25,202 nucleotides of DNA from an uncultured Bacilli bacterium (GCA_910587745.1 CAJUNE010000018.1:1-25202); one strand, 5' to 3'; counted from the first letter of the stretch, positions 15,278 to 22,763 are shown. Made by a program: numbers and translations. The notes: generated by a model from the letters alone, not told the origin.

Positions 15278-15287
15278 GCTTCTTTTT
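15265..15287 (+). terminator. rny terminator containing its stop codon
   Basis: AGAAGCT (15265-15271) pairs with AGCTTCT (15277-15283) and is followed by T residues. The TAA stop (15275-15277) begins in the loop. Confidence 0.8.
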
Positions 15288-15332
15288 GTATAATTTAAAC
15301 TTTTTTATGTAATCTAATAATGGGTGATTATC

Positions 15333-16073
15333 TTGAAAAAAACTTCTATATCTTTTGGTCTTGTTAATATACCAGTACAAATTAATCCAATAATAAAAAA
15401 TAATGATATCTCTTTTAATCAACTTCATAAAAAGTGTGGTTCGAGAATTAAATATGTTAAATATTGTCCGCATTGTAAAAAAGAAGTTAAACAGACTGAT
15501 ATAGTAAAGGGGTATGAATATGAAGATAATGAATATATTACTTTAACTAATGAAGAATTTGATAATTTAAAAAGCGAAGATGAAAAAACAATTGAAGTAG
15601 TTGGCTTTGTAGATTTAAAAGAAATAGATCCTGTTTATTTTGAAAAAAGTTATGTTGTAGAAACTAATTCTAAAAGTAAAGCTTATACTTTATTTAAAGA
15701 TGCTCTTTTAAAAACTAAGAAAGTGGCTTTAGCCAAAACAGTTATAGGCACTAAATTTTATTATGTTATTTTAAGATTAAGTGAAAATATGATTGTTATG
15801 AATACTTTGTATTTTTTTGAAGAAGTTAATATGCCAGATGCTGCTACAGATACTAAATATACAAAGAAAGAACTGGATTTAGCTATTGAACTTGTTAATT
15901 CTTTAAATATGAAGTTTAAACCAGAAGAATTAGAGGATGAATATCAAAATAAAATTAAAGATGCTATTGATTTAAAAATTGAAGGCAAAAATATTAAAAA
16001 ACCGAAAAAGAAGAGAGAAACTAATATCAAGGATTTAATGACAGCTTTAGAAATGAGCTTAAAAAATGTTTAA
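15333..16073 (+). CDS. ku: Ku protein (non-homologous end joining)
   Basis: A bacterial Ku homodimer protein that rings DNA ends and recruits the ligase. Visible motifs are KTSISFGLVNIPVQ at the N-terminus, then LHKKCGSRIKYVKYCPHC (31-48), DIVKGYEYEDNEYITLT (56-72) and FVDLKEIDPVYFEKSYVVE. With 246 aa it is slightly shorter than many bacterial Kus and ends in a Lys-rich tail. I chose TTG 15333 because GGGTGAT lies upstream at good distance and it gives the family N-terminus; an in-frame GTG at 15324 has no such site. A TATAAT at 15289-15294 directly after the rny terminator may be its -10. The ligase gene overlaps its end by 8 bases. Confidence 0.93.
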   Translation: MKKTSISFGLVNIPVQINPIIKNNDISFNQLHKKCGSRIKYVKYCPHCKKEVKQTDIVKGYEYEDNEYITLTNEEFDNLKSEDEKTIEVVGFVDLKEIDPVYFEKSYVVETNSKSKAYTLFKDALLKTKKVALAKTVIGTKFYYVILRLSENMIVMNTLYFFEEVNMPDAATDTKYTKKELDLAIELVNSLNMKFKPEELEDEYQNKIKDAIDLKIEGKNIKKPKKKRETNIKDLMTALEMSLKNV

Positions 16074-16935
16074 TAAAATATTAAGTCCTATGCTTCTTAA
16101 AGAAGTAGATAAACCTTTTAAAGATGATAATTATATTTTTGAACTTAAATATGATGGAATTAGAACTTTATTTTATGTAAGTCCTAAAACTTTTAAACTT
16201 ATAACTAGGAATGGTAATGATTTAGCTGATATTTATCCTGAACTTAAAAGTGTACAAAATATAGTAGGTAAACATAAAGTTATTTTTGATGGGGAAATAG
16301 TGGCTTTTAAAAATGGAAAACCAAGTTTTAGTGAATTGCAACATCGTAATCATTTAAAAAACACAAGTAAAATAAAACTTATGATTAATGAAATACCTGT
16401 TTATTTTGTAGTTTTTGATATTATTTATTTAGATAAAGATTTAACGAATCTAACTTTGATGGAAAGAAAAAAGATTCTAAATGATTTTAAAGATACTGAT
16501 ATTTTTATTAAAACTAAAATGTATGATGATGGTTTGAAATTATTTAATCATATTAAAAAAATAGGACTAGAGGGTATAGTTGCTAAACAAAAAGATAGTA
16601 AATATATACTTGGTAAAAGAGTAGAAAATTGGGTTAAAATAAAGAATTTTAAAAAAGAATATTTTTATGTTTATGGTTTTACCAAATTAAAAGATAAATT
16701 TGCTTTATATTTAGGGGAATATAAAAATAAAAAATTAATACCAGTTGGAAAAGTTAGTGTTATGCCAGATAATGATGTTTTAAGAGTGGTTCAAAAACAG
16801 AAAAAAGTTAAAAATATATTCATAGATATAACTGAAGATATAAATTTTGTAGAACCTATTAATAAAATATTAGTTCATTATATGGAAAGAACTTTAAATA
16901 ATACTTTAAGACAACCTTTTATAAGAAGAAATTAA
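16066..16935 (+). CDS. ATP-dependent DNA ligase (LigD ligase-domain type)
   Basis: This 289-aa protein consists of the ligase module alone. Motif I is ELKYDGIRT with adenylated Lys28; RNG (46-48), IFDGEIVA (71-78), FDIIYLD (115-121), LEGIVAK (166-172) and WVKIK (187-191) follow, then an OB-fold with LYLGEYKNKKLIPVGKV. The primase-polymerase and phosphoesterase domains of full LigD are missing, so any end processing must come from other proteins. It overlaps ku by 8 bases and is co-translated, giving a minimal two-gene end-joining system. No strong ribosome binding site is seen, so coupling to ku is likely. Confidence 0.93.
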   Translation: MFNKILSPMLLKEVDKPFKDDNYIFELKYDGIRTLFYVSPKTFKLITRNGNDLADIYPELKSVQNIVGKHKVIFDGEIVAFKNGKPSFSELQHRNHLKNTSKIKLMINEIPVYFVVFDIIYLDKDLTNLTLMERKKILNDFKDTDIFIKTKMYDDGLKLFNHIKKIGLEGIVAKQKDSKYILGKRVENWVKIKNFKKEYFYVYGFTKLKDKFALYLGEYKNKKLIPVGKVSVMPDNDVLRVVQKQKKVKNIFIDITEDINFVEPINKILVHYMERTLNNTLRQPFIRRN

Positions 16936-16950
16936 ACTTTATTTTTCAAT

Positions 16951-16985
16951 AAAAAAAGAAAGATCTGTTAATCTTTTCTTTAATC
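16951..16985. terminator. Terminator between the ligase gene and rnj
   Basis: AAAGAAAGAT and ATCTTTTCTTT (ending about 16982) pair around a CTGTTA loop with one bulged base. The T run is better on the minus strand, so it mainly ends rnj. Confidence 0.6.
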
Positions 16986-17012
16986 ATTATTATTTTCCTA
17001 TTTTATCAAGTT

Positions 17013-18686
17013 TTATGCTTGATTTACTTCCATTATAACTGGTAATATTATTGGTCTACGTCCAGTTAATTCATTAATATATGGATATAGTTCTAATATG
17101 ATTTGGTTTTTTAAATCAGTATGACTATAACTAGCACTTGATAATGTTTTATTTACTATATCAGTTATTTTATGTTCTATTTTATTTATTAATTCAGGAT
17201 TTTCATTTACCATAATAAATCCTCTTGTAGTAACATTTGGTTTTATCAATAATTTTCTTGTTAATGTATTTATATTTAATATAGTTACAAGTATGCCATC
17301 ATTACTCATTAATTTACGATCTTTTATTACTTGGGAACCTATATCGCCAATTCTAGATCCATCAACATAAACATCGCCAGCTTGAATACTATTTCCTTTA
17401 GTTACAACTCCTTTATTTAAATTAATAACATCACCATTTTTGCAAATAAAGATATTTTCACTTGGAATGTTACAATCTTCAGCGATACGTTTATGTTCTT
17501 TTAGCATTCTATATTCACCATGCATTGGCATAAAATATTTTGGATTAATTATTCTAAGCATCCATTTTAATTCTTCTTCTTTAGCATGACCTGATGTATG
17601 AACATCATTAAATGTTTTGTTTGTATAAACTTTAACACCTTTTAAATATAATTTATTGATAACTCTATTGATACTTGCAGCATTACCTGGAATAGGTGAT
17701 GAAGAAAATACAACTAAATCATCAGGCATTAAAGTAATTTGTTTATGTTGACCATTTGCTATTCTTGACAAAGCCGCGAGTGGTTCGCCTTGAGTTCCTG
17801 TACATAAAATACATATTTCATTTTTCTTTAAATTTTTAGCTTGATTATTATCGATAAATATAGATTTATCTTCAATAAGACCATTGTTTAAAGCTAATTC
17901 AATGCTGGTTTCCATAGAACGACCAAAAATAATTATTTTACGATTATTTTTACGACAAGTTTCAACTATATGTTTAATACGGAAGATATTAGAAGCAAAA
18001 GTTGCAATAATAACTCTTCCGTAATGTTTAGATACAATATCATTTAAGGCTTCATCAACACTAGATTCACTTTTGGAACTACCTGGTGATAACGCATTAG
18101 TAGAGTCACTAAGTAATAGGGTAACACCATTTTTACCTAATTCCGCCATTTTATGAATATTGGCAACTGGTCCAATAGGAGTTAAGTCGAATTTAAAGTC
18201 TCCAGTTTCAAATATTATACCATTTGGGGTATGAATTGCTAATGCAAAAGAACCTGGTATAGAGTGAGTAGTGCCAACAAATTCTATTTTGAAATATTTG
18301 GTTTTAAGAATTGTATCTTCTGTTACTAATTCAATATTGTTATAACTTACATTTCTGTCTGTTAGTTTTTTTACGATTAAATCAGCGGCTATTTTAGAAG
18401 CATATATCTTAGGAATATTAACACTATTTAAAAGGAAAGAAATTCCACCAATATGGTCTTCATGACCGTGAGTTATTACTAAACCTTTAATCTTGTCTTC
18501 ATTTTGTTTTAAATAACTTATATCTTGAATAACATAATCAATGCCTAGTAAATCGTCTTCAGGAAACATAACACCAGCATCAATTATAATTATTTCTTCT
18601 TTATGGGTTACAACATACATATTTTTTCCGACTTCGCCTAAGCCACCTAAAGCAACAATGGACGTAGTCTCATTATTATTATTCAT
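17013..18686 (-). CDS. rnj: Ribonuclease J
   Basis: A beta-CASP metallo-beta-lactamase RNase (557 aa), acting as 5' exonuclease and endonuclease in mRNA decay and rRNA maturation. The metal site HGHEDH spans His73 to His78; later motifs include GTTHSIPGSFA, FETGDFKFD, LLSDSTNA, ATFASNIFRI, CTGTQGEP, HTSGHA and MPMHGEYRML. Only one RNase J gene is in the window, so J1 and J2 cannot be told apart. I prefer ATG 18686 (MNNNNETTS), with AGAGATGAT as ribosome binding site, over the ATG at 18695, which lies within that site. A hairpin (17005-17023) has the TAA stop in its loop but no T run; the real terminator is about 30 bases further on. Confidence 0.95.
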   Translation of the reverse strand: MNNNNETTSIVALGGLGEVGKNMYVVTHKEEIIIIDAGVMFPEDDLLGIDYVIQDISYLKQNEDKIKGLVITHGHEDHIGGISFLLNSVNIPKIYASKIAADLIVKKLTDRNVSYNNIELVTEDTILKTKYFKIEFVGTTHSIPGSFALAIHTPNGIIFETGDFKFDLTPIGPVANIHKMAELGKNGVTLLLSDSTNALSPGSSKSESSVDEALNDIVSKHYGRVIIATFASNIFRIKHIVETCRKNNRKIIIFGRSMETSIELALNNGLIEDKSIFIDNNQAKNLKKNEICILCTGTQGEPLAALSRIANGQHKQITLMPDDLVVFSSSPIPGNAASINRVINKLYLKGVKVYTNKTFNDVHTSGHAKEEELKWMLRIINPKYFMPMHGEYRMLKEHKRIAEDCNIPSENIFICKNGDVINLNKGVVTKGNSIQAGDVYVDGSRIGDIGSQVIKDRKLMSNDGILVTILNINTLTRKLLIKPNVTTRGFIMVNENPELINKIEHKITDIVNKTLSSASYSHTDLKNQIILELYPYINELTGRRPIILPVIMEVNQA

Positions 18687-18733
18687 TAAAATCATCTCTT
18701 TCTAAATATAAAAAAGTTTTGTAACTGCTTAAC

Positions 18734-18762
18734 ATTATACTATTATTTTGGGATTTTGTCTA
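18734..18762 (-). promoter_or_regulatory. rnj promoter
   Basis: On the minus strand TAGACA (18757-18762), 17-base spacer, TATAAT (18734-18739). Confidence 0.75.
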
Positions 18763-18855
18763 CTATTAAAGATAAATTAGACTATTTGAATAAGTCTAGA
18801 AATCTTTTAGAAAAATTTTAATATTAGTGTTCTTTTACATAATTTTACATATAAA

Positions 18856-18885
18856 AAATGTAAATTAATTTATAAATTTACATTT
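18856..18885. repeat. Perfect 11-bp inverted repeat upstream of a small ORF
   Basis: AAATGTAAATT (18856-18866) and AATTTACATTT (18875-18885) flank an 8-base spacer. A third TTTTACAT copy lies just upstream near 18843. There is no following T run, so an operator or regulatory hairpin fits better than a terminator. A TATAAT follows at about 18891. Confidence 0.5.
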
Positions 18886-18915
18886 ATCATTTATAATAAT
18901 ACTAGAGGTGGAATT

Positions 18916-19077
18916 ATGGATATGAATCAAAGTTATAATTATAATAGACAAGGGATAGTAGAAGAAATAAAACAATATAAAAGAATTAATAAACGTAATG
19001 ATGTTATTATAGTTGTTTTATCTTTAATACTTGTATTTTCAATTTGTATGATGATTTATGTAAGATTTTTTGCATAA
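18916..19077 (+). CDS. Short single-pass membrane peptide (53 aa)
   Basis: ATG 18916 follows a strong AGAGGTGG ribosome binding site. The product begins MDMNQSYNYNRQG, has a polar, basic cytoplasmic part (EEIKQYKRINKRN), one transmembrane segment (about 30-48, VIIVVLSLILVFSICMMIY) and a short end RFFA. A TATAAT and an 11-bp inverted repeat lie upstream. It stands alone, convergent with trmL six bases away. It resembles no family I know; small single-pass peptides of this kind can be regulators or toxins, but nothing here proves either. Confidence 0.6.
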   Translation: MDMNQSYNYNRQGIVEEIKQYKRINKRNDVIIVVLSLILVFSICMMIYVRFFA

Positions 19078-19083
19078 ATTTTT

Positions 19084-19599
19084 TTAATTTTTAGTATCTT
19101 CTATAAATGTTTTACTTTTATGAGGTTCGTCAAATAGTAGACCCTCATAATTTTTTTGTCTTAAAACTTCATATACACATATAGCAACACTGTTAGATAA
19201 ATTTAGTGCTCTAACATTATCAGTCATTGGTATACGATAACATGAATCTATATAGGGTTTTAAAATATTTGTTGGAATACCAGTAGATTCTTTACCAAAT
19301 ATTAAATATATATCTTCTTTTATTTCGTTATAATTTGGGGTTGAGTGAGGTTTATGACCATATCTGGTAAAAAAGAAATAAGCTCCTTTATTTTTACTAA
19401 AAAATTCTTCAATATTTTCATATACTTCATAAATACATTTATCAATATAATTAACACCACTTCTTTTAATGTATTTTTCATCTAATGAAAATCCTAAGGG
19501 TTTTATTAAGTGTAGTTTGGTGTTACTTGCCACACAAGTACGCATGATATTGCCAGTATTTCCTGGTATTTCTGGTTCAAATAAAACAACATTTAACAT
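19084..19599 (-). CDS. trmL: tRNA (cytidine(34)-2'-O)-methyltransferase TrmL
   Basis: A SPOUT methyltransferase (171 aa) that methylates the ribose of wobble base 34 in leucine tRNAs using S-adenosylmethionine. Motifs are FEPEIPGNTGNIMRTC at the N-terminus, then LHLIKPLGF, the knot segments LIFGKESTGIP and YRIPM, and VRALNLSNSVAICVYEVLRQ. ATG 19599 is the start: GAAGTGATT precedes it, and the upstream ATG at 19632 would lie upstream of the -10 element (19621-19626), so it is not even transcribed. The length fits the family. Its 3' end faces the 53-aa peptide gene. Confidence 0.95.
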   Translation of the reverse strand: MLNVVLFEPEIPGNTGNIMRTCVASNTKLHLIKPLGFSLDEKYIKRSGVNYIDKCIYEVYENIEEFFSKNKGAYFFFTRYGHKPHSTPNYNEIKEDIYLIFGKESTGIPTNILKPYIDSCYRIPMTDNVRALNLSNSVAICVYEVLRQKNYEGLLFDEPHKSKTFIEDTKN

Positions 19600-19620
19600 A
19601 GTAATCACTTCCATAGAAGA

Positions 19621-19649
19621 ATTATAAAGCATATTAGTAAGTTTGTAAA
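19621..19649 (-). promoter_or_regulatory. trmL promoter
   Basis: On the minus strand TTTACA (19644-19649), 17 bases, TATAAT (19621-19626). It fixes the trmL start at 19599. Confidence 0.75.
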
Positions 19650-19703
19650 CTTTAATTTGTTGTAAGTTATTTTTAAATAATTTACATCACTTTTTCATTT
19701 TAC

Positions 19704-19732
19704 TTGATAACTTTTATAATATATTTTATAAT
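19704..19732 (+). promoter_or_regulatory. Promoter of the exporter-phosphatase operon
   Basis: TTGATA (19704-19709), 17 bases, TATAAT (19727-19732). The leader to ATG 19806 is about 67 bases. Confidence 0.7.
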
Positions 19733-19805
19733 TAAATAAAAGATAGTTAGAAATAATTTAAGTTATTTGTATTTATAGTAAATTTGAAAGGAATGTTTTA
19801 AAATT

Positions 19806-20324
19806 ATGGCAAATAAATTAGCAAAGTTTTTTGTAGGATTGTTTGGTGGTATTTCATCAGTATGGTGGGGGAAATATTTAGTTATGTTTATTATTTCTTT
19901 AATGCCTATTTTGGAACTTAGAGGAGGACTTATCGCAGCAAGCCTTATGGATGCACCAATGTGGACTAGTTTTTTAGTTTGTTTTATTGGAAATATTCTG
20001 CCAATTCCTTTTATATTGTGGTTTATTACAAGTATTTTTGATTTTTTAAAAAAACGTAATGGTAAACTTGGAAAATTAGTTTTAAAATTAGAAAAGAAAG
20101 CTAATTCTAAAAAAGAACAAATTGAAAGATTAAAATATTTAGGTTTAGTTTTATTTGTAGGTATTCCTCTTCCTGGTACAGGCGCTTGGACTGGTTGTTT
20201 AATCGCAGCTTTACTTGGTATGGATAAAAAGAAATCTTGTTTAGCAGCGATAATTGGTGTTATTATGGCCGGTATAATTATGCTTATTTTCTCTTATGGA
20301 ATTTTAGGAGGAATACTTTCATGA
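19806..20324 (+). CDS. Small multi-drug export family membrane protein (COG2426)
   Basis: The 172-aa protein carries the family signatures MPILELRGGLIAAS (33-46) and VGIPLPGTGAWTGCLIAALLGM, with about four hydrophobic segments: 22-48, 54-76, a re-entrant part near 110-140, and 143-170. A Lys-rich cytoplasmic loop lies in the middle. The PxLExRGG and PxPGTGA motifs pair two re-entrant loops, an arrangement shared with the DedA superfamily. Despite the family name its transport substrate is not established. The ribosome binding site GAAAGGAA is unusually far (about 12-14 bases) from the ATG. Its stop overlaps the next start (ATGA), so the two are translationally coupled. Confidence 0.88.
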   Translation: MANKLAKFFVGLFGGISSVWWGKYLVMFIISLMPILELRGGLIAASLMDAPMWTSFLVCFIGNILPIPFILWFITSIFDFLKKRNGKLGKLVLKLEKKANSKKEQIERLKYLGLVLFVGIPLPGTGAWTGCLIAALLGMDKKKSCLAAIIGVIMAGIIMLIFSYGILGGILS

Positions 20325-20935
20325 CAACGATTTATTTAATTAATAATACTTTAACAATGAATAATTTGGATTATCCCGATGATACTTTGGAACAAAGAAG
20401 ACAAAAAAGAATTCTAAGTATTGAAGGGGAAAAAGAAAGTGAAAATCTTGTTAATCTAGATTATTTAAAAAGAGTTAATGTAATTTATTCTTCACCATAT
20501 GTTATGGCAGTTGGGACAGCTAAATATCTTGCTCGTAAGTTAGAACTTGAGGCTATAATAACTAGGGAACTTGGAGAAAGAGTACTTGGTGCTATAGGAG
20601 ATAAAAAAATTCGTATGGTAAGTGAAATGCAAGAAAATGATTTTAGTTATAAACTTTCGGGCGGCGAATCTTTAAATGATGTTAAAAGAAGAATGTCTTG
20701 CTTTATTAATAAAATAAGAAGACTTGAAAAAGATAAAACTATTGCTATGTTTTCTCATAATGTGGCAATTACTAGTTATTTAAGTGAACATTGTACGAAG
20801 GGATTTAATTTAGATAATAGATTAATTTTAAATTATCATGATGATGCCATAATTGATGGAGCTTGGGATGGAATTAATATAATTGAAATAGTATTTGATG
20901 GTGAAGAATTGGTTTCTATTAAAAGAAAAAAGTAG
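20321..20935 (+). CDS. Histidine phosphatase-fold protein lacking catalytic residues
   Basis: The 204-aa protein follows the phosphoglycerate-mutase-like fold: TIYLINNTLT at the N-terminus, ILSIEGEKE (31-39), VIYSSPYVMAVGTAKYLA (54-71), SGGESLNDVKRRM (113-125) and MFSHNVAI (143-150). In active enzymes the first strand ends in RHG; here it is N8-N9-T10, so the phospho-accepting histidine is gone. The conserved Arg of the SxxxxRAxxTA segment is Met62. The second-half His146 and Glu116 remain. It is therefore probably a pseudoenzyme with a binding or regulatory role. AGGAGG gives a strong start, and the ATG overlaps the exporter stop. The stop lies inside the hairpin shared with the convergent zinc-ribbon gene. 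Confidence 0.8.
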   Translation: MTTIYLINNTLTMNNLDYPDDTLEQRRQKRILSIEGEKESENLVNLDYLKRVNVIYSSPYVMAVGTAKYLARKLELEAIITRELGERVLGAIGDKKIRMVSEMQENDFSYKLSGGESLNDVKRRMSCFINKIRRLEKDKTIAMFSHNVAITSYLSEHCTKGFNLDNRLILNYHDDAIIDGAWDGINIIEIVFDGEELVSIKRKK

Positions 20936-20954
20936 AGGGGTAATCTCTACTTTT
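20928..20954. terminator. Hairpin holding the stop codons of two convergent genes
   Basis: AAAAGTAGAG (20928-20937) pairs perfectly with CTCTACTTTT (20945-20954) around a 7-base loop. The plus-strand stop (20933-20935) and the minus-strand stop (20947-20949) are both in the stem. Confidence 0.65.
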
Positions 20955-21150
20955 CGTCTTCTAAAGAGTCAATTGTTTTCCACTCTGTTGTTCCACAATT
21001 TGTACATACAAAGGGAACTAAGACTTTTAATCCTTCAGGTTTATCATATTTTTCTTCTAATGATACACATAATAATCCTGTATTTTCATCAATATAAGCG
21101 CGTCCTTGAACTGTTGTTTCAGCACATTTATTACATCCTGGTTTTTTCAT
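20947..21150 (-). CDS. Small zinc-ribbon protein
   Basis: The 67-aa protein has two CxxC knuckles, Cys6-Cys9 (GCNKCAE) and Cys49-Cys52 (VCTNCGTTEW), which would bind one zinc ion. About 40 residues between them contain GRAYIDENTGLLCVSLEEKY. The C-terminus is acidic. Function unknown; such ribbons often bind nucleic acid or protein. AAGGAGGA precedes the start. The end overlaps the hairpin shared with the convergent phosphatase-like gene. Confidence 0.75.
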   Translation of the reverse strand: MKKPGCNKCAETTVQGRAYIDENTGLLCVSLEEKYDKPEGLKVLVPFVCTNCGTTEWKTIDSLEDEK

Positions 21151-21199
21151 AAGTCCTCCTTAATATTTATTATTTACATATTAAAGAGTTTAATACTAA

Positions 21200-21640
21200 T
21201 TAGTTTAAGATGATATTTGATGTAGCTAAAGATTTGTAGATTTTAGCTTTTCTTTTGCGTTTAATTTCACTAAATAAAACATCATAAATTATTTCCCATA
21301 TAATTACCCAACCAGCGATTAAAAAGACTTCGCTTACAATATTTGTGAATTGTTTAGACATAAATATAGATAAAACTCCGATTAGAAATAATACTAATCT
21401 AATATAGTTATCTAAAGTGTCTATTTTTTTAAAATAAAGATATTTTTTTTCATAATAGTTTGTTATGATGTTTTTTATATTTTCATTTTTTGTTCCAGTT
21501 ATATTTATTGTAATATTATCTTTTAATGGGCTATGTTCTAAAGATGTTATTAAATAATTATCTAAAGTTTCAGATATTATATTTTTGTTATAAATATTTA
21601 GTAATTCATTTTCATTAGTTATGTTTATTTCAATTTTCAT
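21200..21640 (-). CDS. Uncharacterised membrane protein
   Basis: The 146-aa protein has a soluble N-terminal part (1-78) containing HSPLKDNITINITG, then two transmembrane segments (about 80-95 and 101-123) and a basic end (SEIKRKRKAKIYKSL). No family recognised. GGTGAT lies upstream of the ATG. It starts 73 bases from the divergent tRNA gene. Being followed by the zinc-ribbon gene on the same strand 49 bases later, it may share a transcript with it. Confidence 0.65.
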   Translation of the reverse strand: MKIEINITNENELLNIYNKNIISETLDNYLITSLEHSPLKDNITINITGTKNENIKNIITNYYEKKYLYFKKIDTLDNYIRLVLFLIGVLSIFMSKQFTNIVSEVFLIAGWVIIWEIIYDVLFSEIKRKRKAKIYKSLATSNIILN

Positions 21641-21692
21641 ATTATCACCATTTATATTTTAACATATTTTTATTTAAAATAAAAAGTAAAAG

Positions 21693-21701
21693 TGATATAA
21701 T
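21693..21701 (+). promoter_or_regulatory. Extended -10 promoter of tRNA-Gln
   Basis: TGATATAAT, a perfect extended -10, ends 12 bases before the mature tRNA 5' end. Confidence 0.7.
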
Positions 21702-21713
21702 ATAAAAGTAATT

Positions 21714-21789
21714 TGCCCCATAGCCAAGCGGTAAGGCAGTAGGCTCTGACCCTATGATTCCGTTGGTTCGAATCCAACTGGGGCAACCA
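21714..21789 (+). tRNA. tRNA-Gln (anticodon CTG)
   Basis: A complete 76-base cloverleaf with encoded CCA. The acceptor stem is TGCCCCA/TGGGGCA with discriminator A. The D stem is GCC/GGC. The anticodon stem GTAGG/CCTAT encloses the loop CTCTGAC, so positions 34-36 are CTG, reading CAG (Gln). The T arm has GGTTCGAATCC. The weak T1-A72 pair is typical of glutamine tRNAs. A CTG anticodon serves the rarer CAG codon in such AT-rich DNA; a TTG tRNA for CAA presumably exists elsewhere. Confidence 0.95.
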
Positions 21790-21792
21790 TAA

Positions 21793-21827
21793 AAAAATAA
21801 CTCCTTTTGGGGAGTTTTTTTATTTTT
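21793..21827. terminator. Bidirectional terminator of tRNA-Gln and the DUF1653 operon
   Basis: AACTCC (21799-21804) and GGAGTT (21811-21816), preceded by an A run and followed by a T run. Confidence 0.85.
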
Positions 21828-22062
21828 GAAAATTTGTAGCAACACTTTCAATATCTTGTAATTCAAAACGATATTTCTGTCCGTTTAAATTTACTTCATC
21901 TAAAAACATATCATAAGGTCTGCACCATAATTTGTTATCATCATATAAAGCTCTGTATGCGACCATTTTTTCTGCTGTTTCACTGTGATAGATAATGTCT
22001 TCTACGATATATAAATCACCTTTATAGTGTTTATAAATTCCTTTTATTTTTATTTCTCTCAT
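21820..22062 (-). CDS. DUF1653 domain protein, copy 1
   Basis: The 80-aa protein carries the DUF1653 pattern GIYKHYKGDLYIVEDI ... HSETAEKMVAYRALY ... LWCRPYDMFLDEV ... YRFE. The domain is small, all-beta and of unknown function. It is a close paralogue of the next gene upstream: the C-terminal YRFELQDIESV is identical and the coding DNA for it almost so, pointing to recent tandem duplication. The ribosome binding site AGAAAGGAAAT is the same in both copies. Last gene of a three-gene minus-strand unit. Confidence 0.85.
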   Translation of the reverse strand: MREIKIKGIYKHYKGDLYIVEDIIYHSETAEKMVAYRALYDDNKLWCRPYDMFLDEVNLNGQKYRFELQDIESVATNFQK

Positions 22063-22081
22063 ATTTAATTTCCTTTCTTAT

Positions 22082-22327
22082 TTATTTGTTGACACTTTCA
22101 ATGTCTTGTAACTCAAAACGATATTGTTGAGTTACATTAGGATATTTTTCATGGTCTACTTCACTTGCAAACATTTCAAGAGGTCTGATCCATAGTGATG
22201 AGTCTCCATAAAGTCTTCGATATACAACAAATTTTTCTTTAGTTTCAGAGTCATTTGCAATATCAATTACTAAATAATTATCTCCTTTAAAATGTTTGTA
22301 AATTCTATTTATTTTTATATCTTGCAT
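22082..22327 (-). CDS. DUF1653 domain protein, copy 2
   Basis: The 81-aa paralogue has the same domain: IYKHFKGDNYLVIDIAN, SETKEKFVVYRRLYGD, LWIRPLEMFASEV and YRFELQDIESV. It differs by a four-residue insertion before QYRFE and a shorter C-terminus. Both copies keep the aromatic and His/Lys core of the family. It lies 19 bases upstream of copy 1 and 55 bases downstream of the GRAM-like gene, so all three are probably co-transcribed. Confidence 0.85.
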   Translation of the reverse strand: MQDIKINRIYKHFKGDNYLVIDIANDSETKEKFVVYRRLYGDSSLWIRPLEMFASEVDHEKYPNVTQQYRFELQDIESVNK

Positions 22328-22382
22328 ATTTGTATTTCCTTTCTATAAGTTTTGTAATAATTTTTTTATTGATTCATTATGA

Positions 22383-22724
22383 TTAATTTATTTGGTCTAA
22401 TAGCCAATTAAAATATTTTTTTCTTTTTAGTATAGATAATTTATATTTATCTCCGTTTTTCATTGTTATTAAGATTCCAAATGGGAAAAAGGGTGGGGTT
22501 GTACAAGTTTTAACTTTTTCAATATCTTTTAGTTCAATTTCCCAACTTACGCTTTCTGTTCCAATTAAGCCTGAAGCTAGAAAGGCGATACGTTTATTAG
22601 TAAAGTAATATTTTCCTGAAACTTGTCTATTAATACTTAATTTAGGCATTTTCCAACAATCTCCAGAAACTTTTTCTGCAAATAATTGCTCATCATCTTT
22701 GATTTCAAATGTTTTTTTTGCCAT
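22383..22724 (-). CDS. GRAM/PH-like domain protein
   Basis: The 113-aa protein is all-beta with one C-terminal helix. SGKYYFTNKRIAFLASG (36-52) is the hallmark strand of bacterial GRAM/PH-like proteins. WEIELKDIEKVK and ILITMKNGDKYKLSIL follow, and the helix KYFNWLLDQIN closes the fold. Such proteins usually bind lipids or partners. There are no transmembrane segments, so it is probably cytosolic. AAAGGAG precedes the start. First gene of the minus-strand unit with the two DUF1653 genes. Confidence 0.72.
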   Translation of the reverse strand: MAKKTFEIKDDEQLFAEKVSGDCWKMPKLSINRQVSGKYYFTNKRIAFLASGLIGTESVSWEIELKDIEKVKTCTTPPFFPFGILITMKNGDKYKLSILKRKKYFNWLLDQIN

Positions 22725-22763
22725 ATATATTCTCCTTTGTTATATTCTAAAATATATCATAAA

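Noticed and set aside
15270..15473. Minus-strand open frame over the start of ku
   Set aside because: It overlaps the well-supported ku N-terminus and the rny terminator.
18778..18798. TAGACT/AGTCTA inverted repeat between rnj and the small ORF
   Set aside because: Short stem, long loop and no T run or adjacent gene end; probably chance in AT-rich DNA.
20895..21152. Plus-strand open frame opposite the zinc-ribbon gene
   Set aside because: The minus-strand protein has paired CxxC motifs and a strong ribosome binding site; this one has neither.
21645..21866. Minus-strand open frame running across the tRNA gene
   Set aside because: It contains the antisense of tRNA-Gln, which has full cloverleaf support, and resembles no protein family.
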